In this document: positions 8,732-17,464 of the stretch, one piece after another
Position numbering within the stretch: position 1 is the stretch's first letter
How the letters are laid out: each line of letters begins with the position of its first letter
Assembly (NCBI RefSeq): GCF_020734105.1
Contig: NZ_JAJAFR010000001.1
Coordinates: 186,001 to 250,000, forward strand
Origin: Alkalihalobacillus deserti
GTDB taxonomy: Bacteria > Bacillota > Bacilli > Bacillales > Bacillaceae_D
Length of the DNA: 64,000 nt
Reading direction: 5' to 3'
Translations under genes and position numbers: made by a program
The notes under the pieces: model-generated
Database searches by the model: none
What the model was told of the DNA's origin: nothing
Seen by the model: the letters and a program-made list of their open reading frames with translations, nothing else

Positions 8732-9511
8732 ATGTTAGATAAAAAATTAACGATTGCGGGGAAGGAATTATCATCGAGATTTTTTCTTGGTACGGGGAGA
8801 TATCCTAATCCTTTTGTTCAAAATGAAGCCATTAAAGCTTCTGAAGCAGAGGTTTTAACATTTGCAATCCGTCGAGTAAACCTAGGTGCACCGAATGAAG
8901 ATGCAATTTTACAACATCTTGAAGGAATGTCTTTTACGTACTTGCCTAATACATCTGGTGCCAAAACCGCGGAAGAAGCGATCAGGATTGCGAGACTCGC
9001 AAAAGCTTCTGGCTTAAGCGACTGGATTAAAGTGGAAATTAGTGCAGATGAAAAAACACTTCTTCCGGATCCTATTGAAACATTAAAAGCAACTGAAGTA
9101 CTAGCAGCAGAAGGATTTGTTGTGCTGCCTTATACATCAGATGACCCTGTACTTTGTAAAAAACTTGAAAGTGCTGGGGCAGCCGCAGTTATGCCAGGGG
9201 GAGCACCAATTGGTACTGGCTTAGGAATTTTAAATCCTTATAATTTACAGCTTATTGTGGAACAAGCGCAAGTGCCAATTATTGTTGATGCTGGACTCGG
9301 ATCAGCGATGGATATCGCTCAGGCAATGGAACTCGGGGCAGATGGAGTACTAATGAATACACCAGTAGCTAAAGCGAAGGATCCGGTTAAAATGGCGATG
9401 GCTATGAAATATGCGATTGAAGCAGGTCGGTTATCTTATGAAGCTGGACGAATTCCGAAGAAAAAGTATGCCACAGCAAGTAGTGGTTTAGCTTCATACG
9501 TTTCAAAATAG
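8732..9511 (+). CDS. thiG: Thiazole synthase
   Basis: A 259-residue TIM-barrel enzyme that makes the thiazole phosphate carboxylate from deoxyxylulose 5-phosphate, dehydroglycine and ThiS thiocarboxylate. Family blocks are LGTGRYPNP near the N-terminus, the lysine region [15 protein letters not shown], and [25 protein letters not shown] 8732 is used because GGAGGTGG at the end of thiS is positioned for it; the ATG at 8696 lies inside thiS. Confidence 0.95.
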   Translation: MLDKKLTIAGKELSSRFFLGTGRYPNPFVQNEAIKASEAEVLTFAIRRVNLGAPNEDAILQHLEGMSFTYLPNTSGAKTAEEAIRIARLAKASGLSDWIKVEISADEKTLLPDPIETLKATEVLAAEGFVVLPYTSDDPVLCKKLESAGAAAVMPGGAPIGTGLGILNPYNLQLIVEQAQVPIIVDAGLGSAMDIAQAMELGADGVLMNTPVAKAKDPVKMAMAMKYAIEAGRLSYEAGRIPKKKYATASSGLASYVSK

Positions 9512-9536
9512 AAAGAGCCTTAGGGGGAGAATGATT

Positions 9537-10643
9537 GTGCAGGAACGAGTACTGATTCTTGGGGGTGGCGTGATTGGTCTTGCGACAGCCTTTGAGCTAA
9601 GCAGACGTAATTACAACGTTACGGTTTTAGAGAAAACAACTTGTGGGGGACAAGCCTCAGGAGCTGCAGCTGGAATGCTTGCTCCTTTTTCAGAAATTGG
9701 AGAAGATCCTGATGATTTTTTCAGGTTATGTTTAGATAGTTTACGTTTATACAATAAATGGCAAGCCGATGTAAAAAAAAGTTCACAGATGGATTTCGAG
9801 TATACGGAAAGTGGTAGCCTCCATGCGGTTTATCATGACGCAGATGTATTAGCACTTGAAACAAGACAATCGTGGCAGCGCGAGTGGGGAGCTGAGGCTG
9901 AGCTGATTTCAGGAGAGCGCTTATGGAAAATGGAACCTTCACTCGCGAAAGATGTAAAGGCGGCTATGTATTACCCTGGGGAAAGTCATGTTTTTGCTCC
10001 AGATTACGTAAAGGCGCTTGAAGCTGCATGTCGTATAAATGGAGTTGAGATCATTGAACAATTAGAGCAAGTGAAGATACTCGATTGGAAAAGTTCCATT
10101 ACTGTACAATCAAAAGATGGTCAGAAATTTATTGGAGATCGGCTCATTGTTTGTTCAGGAGCTTGGTCAGGTGAACTTGAGAATACCTTTGGTATTCGAA
10201 TACCAGTTTATCCAATAAGAGGACAAATCTGTGCATATGAAATCCCAGTTGAACGAGTGAAACATATTGTATACACAAGTCAAGGCTACCTCGTTCCTAA
10301 GGCTAATGGAACATTAGTCAATGGGGCATCTGAAGACATTGCTGGATTTAAAACGGATGTAACAGAAAAAGGAATTGCCCGTTTAACCAATTGGAATAAG
10401 CATGTTTTCCCATTTCTAGAGAAAGAAACTCCTTTTCATACGTGGGCAGGTTTACGTCCAGCAACTCAAGATGGATTTCCGCTAATCGGAAAACTAGAAG
10501 GAGCACAACATGTTGTGTTTGCAACAGGACATTACCGAAATGGAATATTACTAAGTCCTATCACAGCAGTTGCTGTCGCGGACTTACTTGATGAAAAGCC
10601 ATTTTACCAACCACTTCAATCATGCAAACCAGAACGGTTTTAG
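9537..10643 (+). CDS. thiO: Glycine oxidase ThiO
   Basis: An FAD enzyme of about 368 residues that oxidises glycine to the iminoacetate (dehydroglycine) used by ThiG. The Rossmann motif GGGVIGLATAFELSRR with the ADP-binding glutamate sits at the N-terminus, and TWAGLRPATQDGFPLIG and ATGHYRNGILLSP near the C-terminus are typical of ThiO. AGGGGGAG is spaced for GTG 9537; ATG 9531 lies too close to it. Its TAG stop abuts the palindromic repeat at 10643. Confidence 0.9.
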   Translation: MQERVLILGGGVIGLATAFELSRRNYNVTVLEKTTCGGQASGAAAGMLAPFSEIGEDPDDFFRLCLDSLRLYNKWQADVKKSSQMDFEYTESGSLHAVYHDADVLALETRQSWQREWGAEAELISGERLWKMEPSLAKDVKAAMYYPGESHVFAPDYVKALEAACRINGVEIIEQLEQVKILDWKSSITVQSKDGQKFIGDRLIVCSGAWSGELENTFGIRIPVYPIRGQICAYEIPVERVKHIVYTSQGYLVPKANGTLVNGASEDIAGFKTDVTEKGIARLTNWNKHVFPFLEKETPFHTWAGLRPATQDGFPLIGKLEGAQHVVFATGHYRNGILLSPITAVAVADLLDEKPFYQPLQSCKPERF

Positions 10644-10842
10644 AGTTTAACCCCCAAAAGGTCGAACTTTACCTTTTGGGGGTTAAACTCGAAGCAATGA
10701 GCGGAGCCGATACGTGGTTTTAAGCCTTTTTTGAGTGGTCTTCTCATAAAAGGCGGTAGTGAGTGGAGACATTGCAAATATGTTCGCACAAAACAAGGCA
10801 AAAGGTCGAACTTTACCTTTTGGGGGTTAAACTCGAAGCAAC
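10643..10842 (+). repeat. Copy A of the two-hairpin palindromic repeat, 1.3 units
   Basis: The first hairpin at 10643-10690 has perfect 20-base arms enclosing CGAACTTT. A linker GAAGCAATGAGCGGAGCCG follows, then the second hairpin at 10724-10754 with arms starting GCCTTTTTTGAG and loop TGGTCTT. A 42-base block at 10656-10697 recurs exactly at 10800-10841, marking a second, incomplete unit 144 bases on. It sits inside the thi operon between thiO and thiD. Related copies are at 30098, 39907 and 45113. Confidence 0.9.
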
Positions 10843-10874
10843 CTGTATACATATGCATTGAAAGGATGAAACAT

Positions 10875-11696
10875 ATGTCAATTGCAAAAACTTTAACGAT
10901 TGCCGGTTCCGACAGTGGTGGTGGGGCTGGAATTCAAGCTGATATTAAAACGTTTCAAGAACTAAATACATTTGGCATGAGTGTAATTACGGCATTAACG
11001 GCTCAGAATACACTTGGTGTTCATGGAGTTTTTCCACAAACACTAGAAGCAATAGAAGCACAAATAGAAGCTGTTTTATCTGATATCGGCACAGATGCAG
11101 TTAAAACGGGAATGTTATTTTCGGCGGACATTATTTCATTAGTTGCAAGAAAGTTAAAAGAGTATGAAGTGAAGAATATTGTCGTCGATCCAGTTATGAT
11201 TGCTAAGGGAGGGGCGGCTCTATTACAAGAAGAGGCTATTAGGGCTCTGACCAAAGAGCTTCTACCAATTGCGACAGTGATTACTCCTAATCTACCTGAA
11301 GCCGCAAAAATGCTTGGGCGTGAAGAAATGAAAACAATCGATGAAATGAAACAAGCAGCTATTGATCTTCATAAGCTTGGCCCAGCCTATGTGGTCATTA
11401 AGGGTGGTCATTTAACAGAAGGGCCAGCAATTGATTTGTTGTACGATGGTAAATCCATTCATGTACTAGAGACAAAACGAGTTGAAACTAAACATACACA
11501 CGGTACGGGATGTACATTTGCTGCAGCGATTGCTGCGGAACTTGCTAAAGGGGTTCCTACTAAAGAAGCAGTTGAAACAGCAAAAGCTTTTATTACGGCT
11601 GCCATTTCTTCTTCTCTTGAGATTGGCAAGGGGATTGGACCGACTAATCATTCGGCTTATCGTCGCTTCCAAAGTGAAAAAGCCATAATTGAGTAA
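10875..11696 (+). CDS. thiD: Hydroxymethylpyrimidine (phosphate) kinase
   Basis: A 273-residue ribokinase-fold enzyme that phosphorylates HMP and HMP phosphate to HMP pyrophosphate for ThiE; some Bacillus homologs also phosphorylate pyridoxine. Signature segments: TIAGSDSGGGAGIQADIKTF at the N-terminus, DPVMIAKGG in the middle, and HGTGCTFAAAIAAELAKG, with the catalytic region, near the end. ATG 10875 follows GAAAGGATG; the longer frame from 10731 is read from repeat DNA. The repeat between thiO and thiD separates it by 230 bases from the rest of the operon. Confidence 0.93.
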   Translation: MSIAKTLTIAGSDSGGGAGIQADIKTFQELNTFGMSVITALTAQNTLGVHGVFPQTLEAIEAQIEAVLSDIGTDAVKTGMLFSADIISLVARKLKEYEVKNIVVDPVMIAKGGAALLQEEAIRALTKELLPIATVITPNLPEAAKMLGREEMKTIDEMKQAAIDLHKLGPAYVVIKGGHLTEGPAIDLLYDGKSIHVLETKRVETKHTHGTGCTFAAAIAAELAKGVPTKEAVETAKAFITAAISSSLEIGKGIGPTNHSAYRRFQSEKAIIE

Positions 11697-11727
11697 AACG
11701 TAGTCCGTTGTCAAACATACCAAAACC

Positions 11728-11762
11728 TAAGCCCGCTAGGAGAAAATCCGTATAGCGGGCTT
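11728..11762. terminator. Inverted repeat after thiD
   Basis: Perfect 11-base arms (TAAGCCCGCTA and its complement) around a 13-base loop. No T run follows, so it is an imperfect intrinsic terminator or an RNA 3-prime stabiliser. Confidence 0.6.
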
Positions 11763-11895
11763 AAATGTTACTTAACCCCGGCTTTCCGTAAAAAGGAAGG
11801 TTGCGTTATAATGAAAGAGAAGTCGATTATACAGGAATATAGGTAGAATTGGTTAAAGGAAGTTCAAGAAAGGCACAGAAAGGAAGACGACAACG

Positions 11896-12483
11896 ATGTT
11901 CGGTGGAAATAAACCTGTACTCATTTTACCAGGTATTCTGATGTTGGTAATGTTAATTGGAGGCTATCAATTCTTGCAAAACTCTGAAACGATTACGAAT
12001 GAGGACCTTCAAACGATTTTAAATTCTCAAGTAAATATTACTGAAATAGAAAGTGGTCTACAGATAGAGGCAGGATGGGATTGGACTGTGATGCCAGCAG
12101 AAGGCTTATACGGTGAAGATTACATCGGTATATATGTACTTGATAGTTCGACAGGAGAAGTAAGAACGGATGTAGATATAAAAGACGGGCTTGTTGAACT
12201 TCTTTATTCAGAACATGTGATCGAGGAATCTGTAGGCACCACTGTTGAAAATGGGGTGATCTTTGCTTTCTCTAACAAACTAGTTGACCATGAAAGCTAT
12301 GGAAATCTAGGGCAAGTTAAGGTGAAAATAGAAGGTGCAGATCTTAACGTTGACGATGTTAAGGTTCAACTTCTCCATACTTGGACGGAGCATAGCCCTC
12401 TTGAAAAGGAAGATGCAACGTTCTCATCACCTGTTTTTACAGGTGCAACTAATGTTCCTTATTGGATTAAAGTGTTTGAGTGA
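11896..12483 (+). CDS. Signal-anchored hypothetical protein
   Basis: A 195-residue protein with an N-terminal hydrophobic segment (residues 8-26, VLILPGILMLVMLIGGYQF) that acts as an uncleaved anchor or signal peptide. The outside part is acidic and strand-rich (QIEAGWDWTVMP, DYIGIYVLDSSTGEVRTDVD, FAFSNKL, LGQVKVKIEG), which suggests a beta-sandwich. It has no cysteine and no recognised catalytic motif. The ATG follows AAAGGAAGACGACAACG. It is monocistronic. I do not recognise the family. Confidence 0.7.
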   Translation: MFGGNKPVLILPGILMLVMLIGGYQFLQNSETITNEDLQTILNSQVNITEIESGLQIEAGWDWTVMPAEGLYGEDYIGIYVLDSSTGEVRTDVDIKDGLVELLYSEHVIEESVGTTVENGVIFAFSNKLVDHESYGNLGQVKVKIEGADLNVDDVKVQLLHTWTEHSPLEKEDATFSSPVFTGATNVPYWIKVFE

Positions 12484-12583
12484 TCGGTTAAGGTGTGGAA
12501 TGACATGCTAAAACTGTGATGAGCTATAAAAAGGTAGAAATGACTTTTTTAATACCTCTATATAAAAAAGGACTGGTATCTAA

Positions 12584-13693
12584 GTGAAAATTAGAGGACT
12601 CTCTTATCAGAATGGAATCTTTTACATAGGGAAACAACACATTTCGTGTGCATACCATGAAAAAGGTATGTTAAAGAGTTGGCTGAAGCCGATTGGCGGT
12701 CGTACAATACTTACGATGATGAAGCAGATTATGTGGTCAATGCCAATATGGTTTAAGTTTCTCACTTTCACTTACATAGGGCTAATTTTTGTACCTAAAA
12801 TCATTGCAATTTGGCATCCTATAGGATGGAATGGTATGCCCTTATACTCCATTTTTTATCTAATGTTTGGAACGCATTTTCTTTTTCCTAATGAGTTAAA
12901 AAAATATCATGGAGCCGAACACAAAGTATTTAGTGATAAAGGAGTTATCAGAAGGCCGCGAATGTTTCAAATTAAAAAAGCTAGTATTACTAACCGGTAT
13001 TGTTCTACAAATGCCGTGGTCATTTATTTTATGAGTGTATTAGTCGGTGCAGCCGTTTTATTTGGTTTGACTAGACAAGCATCTACTTCATTAGAAATGG
13101 CATCATATAGCGGGCTAATTCTTGTGCCAGTCGTTCAAAGGCTTATGAACGTTAAGAAGTTTACTTGGCTGAGAAAGGTGATATTAAGTATTTCCTATTG
13201 GTTGCAGATTCATGTGACAACAACAGAACCAGAACGAACCCATTTAATGGCATCGATTGAGTCATATCGACGGCTAGCGAGCAAGGAGTTTCCAGAAAGA
13301 TTAATCGTAAGGAAACCTACATCTAAAAAGGAGGAGAAGCAAATGGCAATTGTAGATGTTACTGTTATCCCAATTGGTACAGAAAGTCCTAGTGTGAGTA
13401 AATATGTAGCTGAGATTCAAGAGGTTTTAAAGTCATATGATGACAAAATCAAGTATCAACTTACACCTATGAGCACGTTAATTGAAGGAGAGTTACCAAT
13501 CTTATTTGAAGTCATACAAGCTATTCATGAGGTGCCATTTAAACATGGATTAAAGCGTGTGGCGACGAACATTAGAATTGATGACCGTAGAGATAAGCCT
13601 TCAACGATGGAAGGAAAGCTTGAAGCTGTAAAGGCGCATCTTCGTGAAGTGAGTAAAGAGCTTACTGAAAATGAAACTGACGATTCGAAATAA
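12584..13693 (+). CDS. DUF1385 membrane protein fused in frame to a YqgV-like (UPF0045) thiamine-binding domain
   Basis: A 369-codon frame with two parts. Residues 1-250 resemble DUF1385 (YqhQ-like): several membrane segments and the family motif YHGAEHKV (about residues 107-114), followed by a CSTN-type block. Residues 254-369 (from ATG 13343) match UPF0045/YqgV, small proteins that bind thiamine or related pyrimidines: MAIVDVTVIPIGTESPSVS, then PMSTLIEGE and RVATNIRIDDRRD. A full AAGGAGG ribosome binding site lies within codons 248-250 at correct spacing to ATG 13343. The YqgV part could therefore be made alone, as a 116-residue protein, as well as in the fusion. The GTG start follows AAAAAAGGACTGG. 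A frame-joining mutation between two former genes is likely. Confidence 0.75.
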   Translation: MKIRGLSYQNGIFYIGKQHISCAYHEKGMLKSWLKPIGGRTILTMMKQIMWSMPIWFKFLTFTYIGLIFVPKIIAIWHPIGWNGMPLYSIFYLMFGTHFLFPNELKKYHGAEHKVFSDKGVIRRPRMFQIKKASITNRYCSTNAVVIYFMSVLVGAAVLFGLTRQASTSLEMASYSGLILVPVVQRLMNVKKFTWLRKVILSISYWLQIHVTTTEPERTHLMASIESYRRLASKEFPERLIVRKPTSKKEEKQMAIVDVTVIPIGTESPSVSKYVAEIQEVLKSYDDKIKYQLTPMSTLIEGELPILFEVIQAIHEVPFKHGLKRVATNIRIDDRRDKPSTMEGKLEAVKAHLREVSKELTENETDDSK

Positions 13694-13695
13694 AA

Positions 13696-13738
13696 AGGAA
13701 AGCTAACTACGTCTCTAATGAGGAGTTAGCTTTCTTTA
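13696..13738. terminator. Bidirectional intrinsic terminator
   Basis: GAAAGCTAACT and its complement AGTTAGCTTTC flank a loop of about 15 bases, with A and T runs on the two sides. It lies between the DUF1385-YqgV gene and yjcF, which converge. Confidence 0.8.
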
Positions 13739-13743
13739 ATCGA

Positions 13744-14175
13744 TCATAAATCTAACGTCTTTATCATCGTTACATGAGGAATACCAGCATCCAAAAATTC
13801 ACCTGAAACTGTTTCATATCCCTGTTTTTGATAGAATGTTTGTGCTTGAATTTGAGCATTTAATTTCGTCTTCATTGCTCCTTTACTACGGACAGTTTCT
13901 TCGATTTTTTCCATTAAAACTTGTCCAACTCCGGTTCCTCGGCTTGTCTTCACAATACAAATGCGCTCTATTTTTCCATATCCATCTACAAATCGAAGTC
14001 GGCCAGCTCCGATCGCTGCTTCATTTTGGTCATAAACTACAAAGTGAATCGCTTCATCTTCAAATTGATCAATTTCTTCTTCCAATGGAACATTTTGTTC
14101 TTCAACGAACACTTCAGTTCGAACACGATAAGCGTCATCTAGCTGTTTCTTTGTTGCAACTGTTACTACATTCAT
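13744..14175 (-). CDS. yjcF: GNAT acetyltransferase YjcF
   Basis: A 143-residue GNAT-fold acetyltransferase. It has the family opening AYRVRTEVFVEEQNVP (residues 15-30), the acetyl-CoA pyrophosphate loop SRGTGVGQVLM (about residues 78-88) and the late strand YQKQGYE. It is the last gene of yjcH-yjcG-yjcF, the same trio as in B. subtilis. The substrate is unknown. It starts 6 bases after yjcG ends. Confidence 0.88.
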   Translation of the reverse strand: MNVVTVATKKQLDDAYRVRTEVFVEEQNVPLEEEIDQFEDEAIHFVVYDQNEAAIGAGRLRFVDGYGKIERICIVKTSRGTGVGQVLMEKIEETVRSKGAMKTKLNAQIQAQTFYQKQGYETVSGEFLDAGIPHVTMIKTLDL

Positions 14176-14181
14176 AAATCG

Positions 14182-14697
14182 TTAAGCATCCTTTCTTAGA
14201 TGAAATGTTTCGTATACGCTCCAAGAGTCGTTGTCTAATTGATAAAGCAATTGCATTCTATTAATGACTTCTTGTTGCTCAAAGTTTCTCATTTTCAGCC
14301 TACCTACTACGTCTGCATGTTCATCATCGGAAAGATCTTGTCCAATGGTGAGATGAGGAATAAAAGAATATTTGTCATTTGGACTAAACGGATCACTATG
14401 TAATTGCTCGTATAAAAATGTTAATGATTCATGTTCCCGTATTTTAAAGAATATCGTATTCGATTGCGGATAAAAACTATCAACTTTATAAATGTCAATC
14501 ATAGCAGGCTTTGCATTTTGAGCAATTTCACTTAAATTCGCCACTAATGTTGGAATTTCATCATCTTTTACCTCAAACGTTTCTTTTAACGTGATATGTG
14601 GAGGGATGAATGCATAGCGAGAGTCGTAACGCATGCGAAATGAATTAGCTTGATCTTGTAATTGTTTTGATGGAAACAAAGCGATTCCAAAGTTCAT
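14182..14697 (-). CDS. yjcG: 2H phosphoesterase-like protein YjcG
   Basis: A 171-residue member of the 2-prime-5-prime RNA ligase / 2H phosphoesterase fold. Both catalytic H-x-T motifs are present: HITLKE (about residues 34-39) and HLTIGQ (about 115-120). Length and the GIALFPSKQLQDQANSFR N-terminus match YjcG, a protein of known structure but unknown substrate. It lies between yjcH and yjcF with short gaps, so the three genes probably form one transcript. Confidence 0.9.
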   Translation of the reverse strand: MNFGIALFPSKQLQDQANSFRMRYDSRYAFIPPHITLKETFEVKDDEIPTLVANLSEIAQNAKPAMIDIYKVDSFYPQSNTIFFKIREHESLTFLYEQLHSDPFSPNDKYSFIPHLTIGQDLSDDEHADVVGRLKMRNFEQQEVINRMQLLYQLDNDSWSVYETFHLRKDA

Positions 14698-14709
14698 CGT
14701 AACTCCTCC

Positions 14710-15453
14710 TTAAGATAATAATGTGGTTAGTCCTCTAGGTAAATCTCTTTGCCAATAAGTCCAAGTGTGATCGCCGTCAAACTCTTCGTAGGTATAGGAA
14801 GCAAACGGTCTTTTTTTAATAGTCTCACACATTTCCTTATTCGGTGTAACAAAGTCAACAACTTGACCATCAGTTGTTTTTACGGCCGTCTCCTTTTTTC
14901 CAATTACATGATAGAGTACAATTTCTTCAGGCTTTTTACAAGTTTCAATTGCACGAAGGACCGTCTCGTTTACAAAAGGTGAGTGCAACATTACTTGGCC
15001 AAATAAACTTGGATAGCGTAATGCAGTTAAAAGTGAAACAGTAGCGGCAAGAGAATCACCAGCTAGTGTCCGAGCAGTTGAAAGCTGGTGAGTTGGGTAT
15101 GCTTTCTCAATAAAAGGAAGAAGTTCGTTTGCTAAAAAACGTATATATGCTTCTACCTTTTCTCCATTTGGGTGATAACGTTTACGTCTTTCATCAACAG
15201 AGGGGTAAGGTACACCTACTACTATTGTCTCTCTGATCTCACCTTCCTCAATTAGTTCTTCAATTTGTCTTGGTATACGACCAAGTTGGAAATAATCATT
15301 CCCATCTTGACAAATAAGAACGTCATAAGTTTGCAAGGGTGTGTAATTGGGCGGAGTATAAATCAATAATGAAATTTCTTCATTTAATTCCTGACTAATA
15401 ATTTTACTATCAGAAACCAAACCTTGTAATGGTCTTCTTGCCAAATGCCTCAT
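14710..15453 (-). CDS. yjcH: Esterase-family protein YjcH
   Basis: A 247-residue alpha/beta hydrolase of the esterase D / enterochelin esterase type. The nucleophile elbow is GDSLAAT (about residues 134-140). FDGDHTWTYW near the C-terminus supplies the catalytic histidine, and LLPFIEKAYPT is a typical preceding helix. The start ATG 15453 is close to AAAGGA; TTG 15444, three codons in, is an alternative. It is the first gene of yjcH-yjcG-yjcF. The substrate is unknown. Confidence 0.85.
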   Translation of the reverse strand: MRHLARRPLQGLVSDSKIISQELNEEISLLIYTPPNYTPLQTYDVLICQDGNDYFQLGRIPRQIEELIEEGEIRETIVVGVPYPSVDERRKRYHPNGEKVEAYIRFLANELLPFIEKAYPTHQLSTARTLAGDSLAATVSLLTALRYPSLFGQVMLHSPFVNETVLRAIETCKKPEEIVLYHVIGKKETAVKTTDGQVVDFVTPNKEMCETIKKRPFASYTYEEFDGDHTWTYWQRDLPRGLTTLLS

Positions 15454-15684
15454 TCCTTTCCTTTGAAACTCTCTTTTTATTCTACCTAATCATTAATGAG
15501 AATGCCATGTTAAGCCATTTAATCATGGATATAATAAATGGTATGATTTATATTTGATGCATTAAAACCTTAGAATTTGCTTTTAAATCATACTTATTTG
15601 CAGAAAAGAAGTTATAACCAATTGAGAAGTTCATTAATATTTTGTAATATAAGTGATGAATAGTCTTTGAAAGGTAGAGATAAC

Positions 15685-15870
15685 ATGAGAAAAATACCAA
15701 AGTGGATCTATTATAAACAAGTCTTTCGTTCCAAGTTCCAAGCCGGTTGTATAAAAGCAAAGATTGAAGACAATTGGGTCAATGGTTATGAAGTGGGTCC
15801 ATTGGTTGAAATAAAAAAATTAAGAACCGATAAATACGTAGTCAGGTACACGTATGATGAAACGATATAA
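15685..15870 (+). CDS. Small basic hypothetical protein
   Basis: A 61-residue protein, MRKIPKWIYYKQVFRSKF onward, rich in K, R and Y, with a likely small beta-barrel or sheet (NWVNGYEVGPLVEIKKL, KYVVRYTYDE). ATG 15685 follows AAAGGTAGAG; the ATG at 15667 overlaps that site. A good terminator follows at 15941. The family is not recognised. Confidence 0.6.
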   Translation: MRKIPKWIYYKQVFRSKFQAGCIKAKIEDNWVNGYEVGPLVEIKKLRTDKYVVRYTYDETI

Positions 15871-15940
15871 GAGATGAGATAAAAGCTAGGAAAGCTTTAA
15901 ATAAGGATTAAATAAAGACTAACACATTGTAGCTGCAATA

Positions 15941-15988
15941 AAGGGGTGACAAAGGTTGAAACGAGCCTTGTTGTCACCTTCTTTTTTA
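15941..15988 (+). terminator. Intrinsic terminator
   Basis: AAGG-GGTGACAA pairs with TTGTCACC-TT across a loop and is followed by TTCTTTTTT. It ends the transcript of the small gene at 15685. Confidence 0.8.
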
Positions 15989-16011
15989 AAGGAATTTCAT
16001 AAAAATTAACT

Positions 16012-16305
16012 TTATACAATTGCGATGTAATAGGATGATTGGATGTTAGGAGCAAGTAGAACCCCTCTTATTCCGTCACCACTACAACAATCATAAAAAG
16101 CAATGTGACGTGTCCTAATAATCCATATTGCGTCATAATGTGTAAGTCATCTAAACTGAAGAGGTCAGAAAATAATCTTCTCGCCCAATATTAGATCGGA
16201 TTTTGTAAAACCAATTGGTGTAAAAAATTGCTCTTGTAAACATAGTTAAGCTGTACCATTAACATATTGTTCCCACCATTTACCCTCAGCAGGTTTTTTA
16301 TGCAT
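16012..16305 (-). pseudogene. Possible decayed 98-codon gene, family unknown
   Basis: Reading the minus strand from ATG 16305 gives MHKKPAEGKWWEQYVNGTA, then a stop, yet the same frame stays protein-like to a final TAA at 16012 with only three internal stops (codons 20, 46 and 52). Later segments such as FFTPIGFTKSDLILGEKIIF and AFYDCCSGDGIRGVLLAPN look coding. A single frame broken only by point stops suggests a recent pseudogene. I cannot name the family. Chance is not excluded for so short a region. The rest of the 15871-16430 gap holds only terminators. Confidence 0.4.
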
Positions 16306-16392
16306 TTAATCACCTAATACATATCCAAAAGTATGGGTATTGGTTGGAGAATTAATAATCTTCGATTGAGGATAACTCTGATTGAAATTAAA

Positions 16393-16425
16393 AGAAGGAA
16401 AAGAGACTCGGTCTCATTTCCTTCT
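16393..16425. terminator. Intrinsic terminator of msrA-msrB
   Basis: GAAGGAAA with GAGAC pairs with GTCTC and TTTCCTTC around a very short loop. T runs follow on the plus strand and A/T-rich sequence lies on the other side. It sits at the end of the minus-strand msrB gene. Confidence 0.75.
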
Positions 16426-16430
16426 TTTTG

Positions 16431-16865
16431 TTAAGAAAATAACTTTTTATAAACACTGTACCCTTCTTTTTCTAGCTCTTCCTTTGGAATAAAACGAAGA
16501 GCGGCTGAATTAATGCAATAACGTAATCCATTCGGGCCTGGGCCATCATTGAATACATGACCAAGGTGCGAATCAGCGTCCTTACTACGAACCTCGGTTC
16601 GAATCATAAAATGACTGTGATCTTCTTTTTCAAGAATTTCTTCATCAACGATTGGCTTTGTAAAACTGGGCCACCCACAACCTGCATCGTACTTATCAGC
16701 TGAACTAAATAAGGGTTTTCCAGAGACAATATCGACGTAAATTCCATCTTCTTCTTTTGTATAAAACTCATTCTGAAAAGGTGGCTCCGTTCCGTTTTCT
16801 TGAGTGACATGATATTGCATCGGTGTAAGACGTTGTTTTAGTTGTTCCTTTGATTCTTTACTCAT
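16431..16865 (-). CDS. msrB: Peptide-methionine (R)-S-oxide reductase
   Basis: A 144-residue enzyme that repairs the R form of methionine sulfoxide in proteins. The catalytic cysteine is in [13 protein letters not shown] (near residue 117), with CGWPSF and DSHLGHVF before it. The zinc-binding CxxC pair of many MsrB proteins is absent ([13 protein letters not shown] in that place), as in B. subtilis YppQ. The start overlaps the msrA stop by 8 bases, so the two are translationally coupled. Confidence 0.95.
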   Translation of the reverse strand: MSKESKEQLKQRLTPMQYHVTQENGTEPPFQNEFYTKEEDGIYVDIVSGKPLFSSADKYDAGCGWPSFTKPIVDEEILEKEDHSHFMIRTEVRSKDADSHLGHVFNDGPGPNGLRYCINSAALRFIPKEELEKEGYSVYKKLFS

Positions 16866-17400
16866 TAAAATTCCCCCAGTTATGATTTATAAAAGCCTCT
16901 CTACCTGAGCCCGTTCGATAACGATTATAGTGTAATGGATTTTTCTTGTAATAATTTTGATGATATTCCTCTGCTGGGTAAAAAGGCTTTGCTGGTAGTA
17001 TTTGTGTAGTAACCGGTCGATTGAATTTCTCACTATCACTTAGGTCTGCTTTTGATTGCTCGGCTAATAGACGTTGTTCTTCATTGTGATAGAAAATAGC
17101 TGTTCTGTAGGAGTCACCTCTATCAAAAAATTGTCCACCTGCATCAGTAGGGTCAATTTGTTGCCAATAGATAGTTAGTAATTTTTCATATGGGAATATA
17201 GATGGGTTGTATGTAATTTGAACCGCTTCATAATGCCCAGTTGTCTCAGAACAGACTTCTTTATATGTGGGGTTTTCTGTATAACCACCGGTATAACCTG
17301 ACACAACCGATTCAATCCCTTCGTACTGATCAAAAGGTTTGACCATACACCAAAAGCATCCTCCGGCAAAAGTGGCCACTTCTAAAGTTGGAGTTGTCAT
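16858..17400 (-). CDS. msrA: Peptide-methionine (S)-S-oxide reductase
   Basis: A 180-residue enzyme that reduces the S form of methionine sulfoxide. The catalytic motif [11 protein letters not shown] is at residues 13-23; [24 protein letters not shown] and EYHQNYY also match the family. The ATG follows AAGGAGGTAATAAA. It is the first gene of the msrA-msrB pair, the order seen in B. subtilis, and probably acts in oxidative stress repair. Confidence 0.95.
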   Translation of the reverse strand: MTTPTLEVATFAGGCFWCMVKPFDQYEGIESVVSGYTGGYTENPTYKEVCSETTGHYEAVQITYNPSIFPYEKLLTIYWQQIDPTDAGGQFFDRGDSYRTAIFYHNEEQRLLAEQSKADLSDSEKFNRPVTTQILPAKPFYPAEEYHQNYYKKNPLHYNRYRTGSGREAFINHNWGNFNE

Positions 17401-17464
17401 TTTATTACCTCCTTTTTCATTAGTATATCAGTGATCTCATTAAAATTAAAAAATAATGACTTGA

